A DNA stretch of 11,205 nucleotides from an uncultured Collinsella sp. (GTDB lineage Bacteria; Actinomycetota; Coriobacteriia; Coriobacteriales; Coriobacteriaceae). The notes under the pieces are model-generated. The model had not been told where the DNA came from and made no database searches. It worked only from the letters and a program-made list of their open reading frames with translations. The position numbers were made by a program, and so were the translations under genes. Shown here piece by piece: positions 7,223 to 11,205 of this stretch. Location of the stretch: positions 1 through 11,205 of the forward strand of contig USJB01000020.1 of assembly GCA_900554905.1 (NCBI GenBank), given 5' to 3'. Every line of letters begins with the position of its first letter. Position 1 is the first letter of the stretch.

Positions 7223-7321
7223 CTAGATCCCCATGCCCATTCGTCGCGCCTGCTCAAGGGCGGGGTGCCCGGCGATTCCGCCCACACCGTTCACGCCACC
7301 GGCGAAAACCGTTTTGCCCAT
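7223..7321 (-). CDS. Small ORF of 32 residues leading the MerR-controlled unit
   Basis: Between the MerR-type promoter and the CMD-cupin gene, an ORF starts at ATG 7321 after AAGGGG (9-nt gap) and ends TAG at 7223-7225. It begins MGKTVFAGGVNGVGG and continues with a HPALEQARRMGMG tail. The composition is protein-like (glycine-rich strand/turn, then an amphipathic helix), and there is an in-frame stop 7 codons before the ATG. It may be a real small protein, a leader peptide, or the surviving C-terminal end of a flavodoxin-like enzyme once placed first in the operon; the last idea is a weak recollection. About 64 nt separate it from the next gene. Confidence 0.4.
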   Translation of the reverse strand: MGKTVFAGGVNGVGGIAGHPALEQARRMGMGI

Positions 7322-7352
7322 TACGGACCACCCCTTGCGCTACCGATTTGTA

Positions 7353-7395
7353 TTGACGAGAATGAAGGTAATACCTAAAGCTGACTTTAGGTCAA
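7353..7395. promoter_or_regulatory. Divergent MerR-type promoter and operator
   Basis: A perfect 8-4-8 dyad (ACCTAAAG, CTGA, CTTTAGGT; 7373-7392) lies between merR and the minus-strand operon. On the minus strand a -35 TTGACC (7390-7395) is followed 19 nt later by a -10-like TACCTT (7365-7370). This places the dyad in an over-long spacer, the hallmark of promoters that MerR proteins activate by DNA distortion. On the plus strand a TTGACG (7353-7358) with TAAAGC 17 nt downstream could drive merR itself and would overlap the same dyad, giving autorepression. Confidence 0.72.
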
Positions 7396-7426
7396 GGAGT
7401 AAATTCGAGATTTGTCCGGAGGGGCC

Positions 7427-7867
7427 ATGTACACAATCGGACAGGTAGCGGAGATGTTCGGTCTGCCCGTTTCCACGCTGCGGTATTACGACAAGCAGGG
7501 GCTGTTCCCGGGATTGGAGCGGGCGTCGGGCATTCGCCGATTCGGCGATACAGAACTCGAGGCGCTTCGGGTCATCGAATGCTTAAAGAAGGCTGGGATG
7601 GAGATTAAGGACATCCGACTGTTCATGGAATGGTGTGCGGAGGGCCCATCGACATATCCCAAGCGCAAGGCCATGTTCGAGGAGCGGAAGGCCCACATGG
7701 AGTCGGAAATCGCGAAGATGAACCGTGCCCTGGACATGTTGAAGTTCAAATGCTGGTACTACGAGCAAGCGATTCAAGATGGCAGCGAGAATAGGCTGGA
7801 GACGCTGATTCCCGACAATTTGCCGGAAGAAATCAAAGGCGCCTACGAAAACGCACACGCTCGATAA
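7427..7867 (+). CDS. MerR-family transcriptional regulator, AdhR type
   Basis: A 146-residue one-component DNA-binding regulator. The MerR winged helix-turn-helix fills residues 1-70: YTIGQVAEMFGLPVSTLRYYDKQGL (2-26), then the wing with RASGIRRF and DTELEALRVIECLKKAGM. A long dimerisation coiled coil follows (roughly 80-120, KAMFEERKAHMESEIAK). Cys52, in IECLKKAGM, matches the conserved cysteine by which B. subtilis AdhR-type regulators respond to aldehydes and other electrophiles; this comparison is from memory. There is no mercury-type triple cysteine set. I chose ATG 7427, with GGAGGGG at 7418-7424 just upstream, over the in-frame TTG at 7412, because the family begins at the Y-[ST]-I-G motif. 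It is divergent from the CMD-cupin/hydrolase unit, with a dyad between them, and so is its likely activator. Confidence 0.9.
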   Translation: MYTIGQVAEMFGLPVSTLRYYDKQGLFPGLERASGIRRFGDTELEALRVIECLKKAGMEIKDIRLFMEWCAEGPSTYPKRKAMFEERKAHMESEIAKMNRALDMLKFKCWYYEQAIQDGSENRLETLIPDNLPEEIKGAYENAHAR

Positions 7868-7928
7868 AGCCGTTCGCTATCCATGGGACTCTGGCAAGGA
7901 GCTCCTTCCGAACAGAACGAAAAAGAAA

Positions 7929-7956
7929 GCCTCCGAACCAAAAGGTCCAGAGGCTG
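7929..7956 (-). terminator. Intrinsic terminator after the DUF4143 ATPase gene, possibly two-way
   Basis: A stem of AGCCTC (7929-7934) with GAGGCT (7951-7956), plus an inner GAACC/GGTCC pairing around AAAA, forms a compact hairpin. On the minus strand it is followed by TTTCTTTTTC (from 7928 down), a good U-tract for transcripts from the ATPase gene that ends at 8114. On the plus strand it is followed by GTTATTT, weaker but well placed about 60 nt after merR. Confidence 0.65.
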
Positions 7957-8113
7957 TTATTTCCGCTATTCCCACTCGGCAATAGGAGTCACTGGCCAAA
8001 AGCTTGTCAACATCAAAACAAGTCCTCAATCTATCGATTCTACGTGAGGCAATGGTCCCCATTTAATGCCCGCACTGTTTGCGCACTAGGGAGCAAAAGA
8101 ATCTGGCCGCCGC

Positions 8114-9349
8114 TCAAATAAGATCACCGCCATCTTGCATAAACGACGCCATGTTAAGGTGCCTGACGCCATCCCTCTCCTGCAATAGAGGATCAAGCGT
8201 GAACAAGTAGCGCGGATACCCATCCCTGATGTGGCCGAACGGCCTGTACTCGCGCTCCTCGACGCCTCTGTCGGCAATCGACATAGAGACCTGGATGTAG
8301 GCGTAAGCATTGCGCCTACGAGCGATGAAGTCACACTCGAGCTTCCCAATACGGCCCACAGAAAGCTCGTACCCGCGCGATGCAAGATAGAGGTAGAGCA
8401 CGTTCTCCAACGCCGGTCCGTAGTTAATCCTCGCATCCGTGTTCATGGCGAAATAGAAGCCGGGATCAGCCAGGTAGTACTTCTCTTCGCGGATAAGCGA
8501 TCGCCGAGACTTGAGATCGAACCTCGAGCAGCGATAAAGGATCTTCGCGTCAACAAGAATCTGGATATACCGATTGAGCGTTTCGCGCTTGATGGGAATC
8601 TTCTCGACATCATTGAAGTACGCAAGGAGGTTCTTCAGGTTCGTCGGCGCACCAAAGTTGTTGATGAGATACGTCTGGACGGCATCGAAAACCGAGACAT
8701 TCTTAATCTTGTTCGAATGTTTGACGTCCTTTTCAAAGATCTCATGAATAACACTCTTGATATAGGTGCGCTTTTCATCCTCGCCCTCATACTCCAACGC
8801 TTTGGGAAATCCTCCAAGGGTCAGGTACTCGGTAAACTCTCCCACGAGAACGTCATTGACAGGCTTGCCGAGAAAACGCTTCATATCGATATATTCCGCA
8901 AAGTCGAGTGGGAACACCTCAAACTCGATATAGCGACCCGTCAGCTTTGTAACAAGCTGCCCAGAAAGCAGATATGAATTCGAACCGGTAATGAAGATGG
9001 ACCAACCGCCATCTGTCCGGTAGCCATTGATGAGCAGCTCAAATTCCTTGACGCTCTGAATCTCATCGATGAAGAGATACTTCGTCCCCTCAGTGTCTGC
9101 TGAGGTCGACATGTCAATCAGATTTTCGAGCTCATCGGTCGTCTTGACCTTCCTGTTCTCCCGTGAGTCGAGGTCGATATAGATGATGTGGTCGCTCGCT
9201 ACACCGGATTCCACAAGTTCGTCTGCGATTGATTGCATGAGGCAGGATTTACCACACCTGCGAACACCGGTGATTACCTTGATCATCCCGTCATCGTGGT
9301 AGAAACCACGCATTTGCTTCAGATACTTTTCACGTCGGTATATACGCAA
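8114..9349 (-). CDS. AAA_14/DUF4143 ATPase
   Basis: A 411-residue ATPase of the large archaeal/bacterial AAA_14-DUF4143 group. The P-loop is GVRRCGKS (28-35), Walker B YLFIDEIQ (91-98), and a sensor-like IFITGSNS (118-125). The helical linker with LTLGGFPKAL (~177-186) leads into the DUF4143 half. Near the C-terminus LECDFIARR and YIQVSMSI (residues ~343-366) form a PD-(D/E)XK-nuclease-like core. Family roles are mostly unproven; some members are linked to stress or toxin-antitoxin-like behaviour. I chose the TTG at 9349 because it gives the usual family opening (a basic RREKYL stretch before the P-loop) and has AAGGGG (RBS) 7 nt upstream. It is a single-gene unit with more A/T than its neighbours, a usual sign of a transferred gene, and it lies beside restriction-enzyme debris. 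Confidence 0.92.
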   Translation of the reverse strand: MRIYRREKYLKQMRGFYHDDGMIKVITGVRRCGKSCLMQSIADELVESGVASDHIIYIDLDSRENRKVKTTDELENLIDMSTSADTEGTKYLFIDEIQSVKEFELLINGYRTDGGWSIFITGSNSYLLSGQLVTKLTGRYIEFEVFPLDFAEYIDMKRFLGKPVNDVLVGEFTEYLTLGGFPKALEYEGEDEKRTYIKSVIHEIFEKDVKHSNKIKNVSVFDAVQTYLINNFGAPTNLKNLLAYFNDVEKIPIKRETLNRYIQILVDAKILYRCSRFDLKSRRSLIREEKYYLADPGFYFAMNTDARINYGPALENVLYLYLASRGYELSVGRIGKLECDFIARRRNAYAYIQVSMSIADRGVEEREYRPFGHIRDGYPRYLFTLDPLLQERDGVRHLNMASFMQDGGDLI

Positions 9350-9356
9350 GATGCAA

Positions 9357-9426
9357 CCCCTTTTTTTTCAGTGTCAATTTTATCAGTTATGGGGGTACTT
9401 TTTTACATTTTATAAAAAAGCGTACC
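9357..9426 (-). promoter_or_regulatory. AT-rich leader and dyad upstream of the DUF4143 ATPase
   Basis: The 90 nt before the ATPase start are strikingly AT-rich: an A8 tract beside the ribosome site (9357-9368), TGATAAAAT, and a dyad at 9394-9426 (GGTAC-T6-A facing TAAAAAA-GC-GTACC, with a 2-nt bulge). A TTGACA (9372-9377) is present but has no properly spaced -10 before the start codon; TATAAA within the dyad loop lacks a clear -35. A promoter here is very likely, but the exact boxes are not resolved. The dyad could be an operator or the terminator of the upstream remnant. Confidence 0.45.
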
Positions 9427-9442
9427 GATAACTTATTCTCGC

Positions 9443-9673
9443 TTAGTTTCGGAAGTCGAGCAGGCGGTCGCGGTAGTACCCGTACTGCGCCCGGCGTACC
9501 TCGATTTCGGCGGGGATACCGTCGGTGAGTGATTTCGTTAGGGAGTCGAAGCGGTCGAGGATGTCGACGACCTTCTGCTGGGTGCCGATGGATGGGGCGG
9601 GAATCTCGACCCTCGATAAGTCCACAGGCGCGGCTTCGATTACCTTTTTCGGTTTAGCGTATTGCTCTTCAGA
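9443..9673 (-). pseudogene. hsdS: C-terminal remnant of a type I restriction specificity subunit (HsdS)
   Basis: The last ~76 residues of an HsdS-type protein are in frame, ending TAA at 9443-9445. The stretch has VDLSRVEIPAPSIGTQQKVV followed by ILDRFDSLT, then GIPAEIEVRRAQYGYYRDRL, the standard end of a target-recognition domain and the conserved coiled-coil helix of specificity subunits. A stop codon at 9674-9676 closes the frame just upstream, and no target-recognition domain, hsdM or hsdR occurs in the window. A GTG at 9625 could start a 60-residue fragment but has no convincing ribosome site. The remnant runs directly into the TetR remnant and shares no function with it, marking a deletion or recombination joint. 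Confidence 0.75.
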
Positions 9674-9803
9674 TCATCGTGGTGTGCTCGTAGCCGCGCT
9701 CCACGAGGAGCCGCTCGGCAACGTCGAGAATCTTCTCGACAGTCTCCTCCGGGTACTTATTGCGTGCCGCGGGCACCTCCGTCCTTGTTATCGCGATAAA
9801 CAT
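9669..9803 (-). pseudogene. N-terminal stub of a TetR-family regulator
   Basis: From ATG 9803 the minus strand encodes 44 residues ending at TGA 9669-9671. Residues 14-30 read RNKYPEETVEKILDVAE, followed by RLLVERGYEHTTM: TetR helix 1 and the run into helix 2, with the homology ending exactly where HTTxxDI would continue into the recognition helix. Beyond this point the sequence becomes HsdS-like. The stub cannot bind DNA as a normal repressor. Its position, divergent from and 162 nt before the ABC transporter, is where a dedicated TetR repressor for such transporters is often found, so it was probably that regulator. Confidence 0.7.
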
Positions 9804-9850
9804 ACCATGAGTGGCGTACGGGTCGAGAAGGGCTGGCGCCAAAAGAGCCC

Positions 9851-9897
9851 AACGGCCGTTACGGCTTCGTTAGAAACGCGCCCCACCATGGATGGTG
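9851..9897. promoter_or_regulatory. Candidate operator palindromes before the ABC transporter
   Basis: The gap between the TetR stub and the ABC genes holds a perfect 10-bp palindrome AACGGCCGTT (9851-9860), an overlapping 5-1-5 repeat GCCGTTACGGC (9855-9865), and a 6-2-6 repeat CACCATGGATGGTG (9884-9897). Any could be the former TetR operator. I could not place a convincing sigma-70 promoter here. Confidence 0.4.
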
Positions 9898-9914
9898 AAC
9901 CCGAAAGGTAAGGC

Positions 9915-9941
9915 GCGCGGGCACGGCGACTCGGCCCGCGC
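9915..9941 (+). promoter_or_regulatory. GC hairpin in the leader of the ABC transporter
   Basis: An 8-bp perfect stem GCGCGGGC (9915-9922) pairs with GCCCGCGC (9934-9941) around an 11-nt loop, about 25 nt before the start codon at 9966. It ends shortly before the ribosome site AAAGGA. It may be a leader structure affecting translation; no U-tract follows, so termination is unlikely. In such GC-rich sequence chance is possible. Confidence 0.35.
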
Positions 9942-9965
9942 ACCCGGAAGAGAAAGGACGAACCC

Positions 9966-10690
<725 letters not shown>

Positions 10691-10694
<4 letters not shown>

Positions 10695-11205
10695 CGGGCG
10701 AGAAAGGCGGCCTGCTCGCGGGCCTGCGCGCCGAGGCCCTGAAGTCGCGCCACGCGGCACCGGTTCGCCTGGCCGTGCTCATGGCGCTGCCGATGCCGCT
10801 GCTCGGCGCGATGCCCTACCGGGGCGTGCAGATCTTCAGCGCGTGGAACTACTGGTACGCGCTCTTCCTGCCCGTGGCTCTCTCGCTCGTGGTGGCGTGC
10901 GTCGCGCGGGCGGACGCGCGCACGCGGATGCGGGGGCTTCTGGGCCTGGGCTTCCCGCTCGGGCGCGCCTGGTGGGCCAAGGCGCTCTGGTGCCTCGCGC
11001 TCTGCACGCTCTCGAACCTCGTGGTCTTCGGCATCTACCTCGCGGGCTCGGCGTTCTCCTCGCAGGGCCTCACGGCCGCGGGCACGCTCACGATGCTCCT
11101 CTGCGCGCTCGCCAACACGGTGACCGCGGCGTGGATGATCCCCGCAGGGCTCTTCCTCACGGTGCGGCTCGGCATGCTCGCAGGCATCTTCTGCCCGCTC
11201 GCCGC
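10691..11205 (+). CDS. ABC transporter permease, lantibiotic-immunity type, 3' truncated by window
   Basis: The frame from ATG 10691 stays open to the window edge (171 codons). It starts with a short cytoplasmic amphipathic stretch (GLRAEALKSR) and then hydrophobic segments at about residues 25-42, 56-73, 97-118, 132-158 and from 160 on, typical of six-helix permeases of the MutE/EpiE/BcrB kind. WNYWYALFLPVALSL lies in the second segment, and a basic loop DARTRMRGL follows. It overlaps the ATPase gene by 4 nt and is its obvious membrane partner. A second permease (MutG-like) would be expected downstream but lies outside the window. Subfamily assignment is by overall pattern and by the neighbouring ATPase. 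Confidence 0.82.

Noticed and set aside
7412..7426. TTG start adding five residues to MerR
   Set aside because: It overlaps the ribosome site of the ATG at 7427, and the family begins at the YTIGQ motif.
7961..8000. Minus-strand PIAEWE-stop reading that recalls a GMP synthase C-terminus
   Set aside because: The frame is closed by a stop ~20 codons upstream, the flanking residues do not match GuaA, and no other part of the gene is present.
9372..9377. Perfect minus-strand TTGACA as -35 of the DUF4143 ATPase promoter
   Set aside because: A -10 at 17-19 nt would fall on the ribosome site and start codon and has no match to the consensus.

Overview
The window looks like a chromosomal piece of a Coriobacteriia-type (Collinsella-like) gut actinobacterium. 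This is inferred from GC-rich coding with heavy use of GTC, CTC, GAG and TCG codons in the topoisomerase A gene and the flavoprotein gene. I could not run a taxonomic search. Composition is patchy: the first ~1.2 kb has different codon habits, 8.1-9.4 kb is more AT-rich, and everything after ~9.9 kb is very GC-rich. Together with several gene remnants, this marks positions 4.0-9.9 kb as an accessory, repeatedly rearranged segment.

Layout. (1) 2-3952 (+): a type IIA topoisomerase pair, with a 5'-truncated ATPase/TOPRIM subunit followed by a breakage-reunion subunit, closed by a GC-rich hairpin. The B subunit has an internal codon-usage break near 1.2 kb. (2) 4106-4747: three 19-bp tandem repeats, the decayed remnant of an AAA ATPase with a C-terminal winged helix, and a long inverted repeat. 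(3) 4745-7867: a minus-strand flavoprotein gene with its own candidate promoter and dyad. Next comes a tight minus-strand pair, a carboxymuconolactone-decarboxylase/cupin fusion and an alpha/beta hydrolase with a cysteine nucleophile. A divergent MerR regulator of AdhR type faces a perfect dyad inside a 19-bp-spaced promoter. (4) 8114-9349 (-): an intact AAA ATPase of the AAA_14/DUF4143 group behind an AT-rich leader. (5) 9443-9803 (-): a scar in which the C-terminal end of a type I restriction specificity subunit abuts the first ~44 codons of a TetR regulator. (6) 9966-11205 (+): a BcrA/LanF-type ABC ATPase overlapping by ATGA a lantibiotic-immunity-type permease that runs off the end.

How the parts may work together. 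The MerR protein, with a cysteine at the position used by aldehyde-sensing AdhR, probably switches on the decarboxylase-cupin and hydrolase genes in response to an electrophilic compound, making a small detoxification module. The ABC transporter probably exports or repels a membrane-active peptide or drug, and its usual divergent TetR repressor has been cut off after the first helices. I see no clear new multi-gene defence system. The best candidates for novelty are the mosaic topoisomerase subunit, the MerR/decarboxylase-cupin/Cys-hydrolase module with its 32-residue leading ORF, and the TetR-HsdS scar beside an apparently orphaned resistance transporter.
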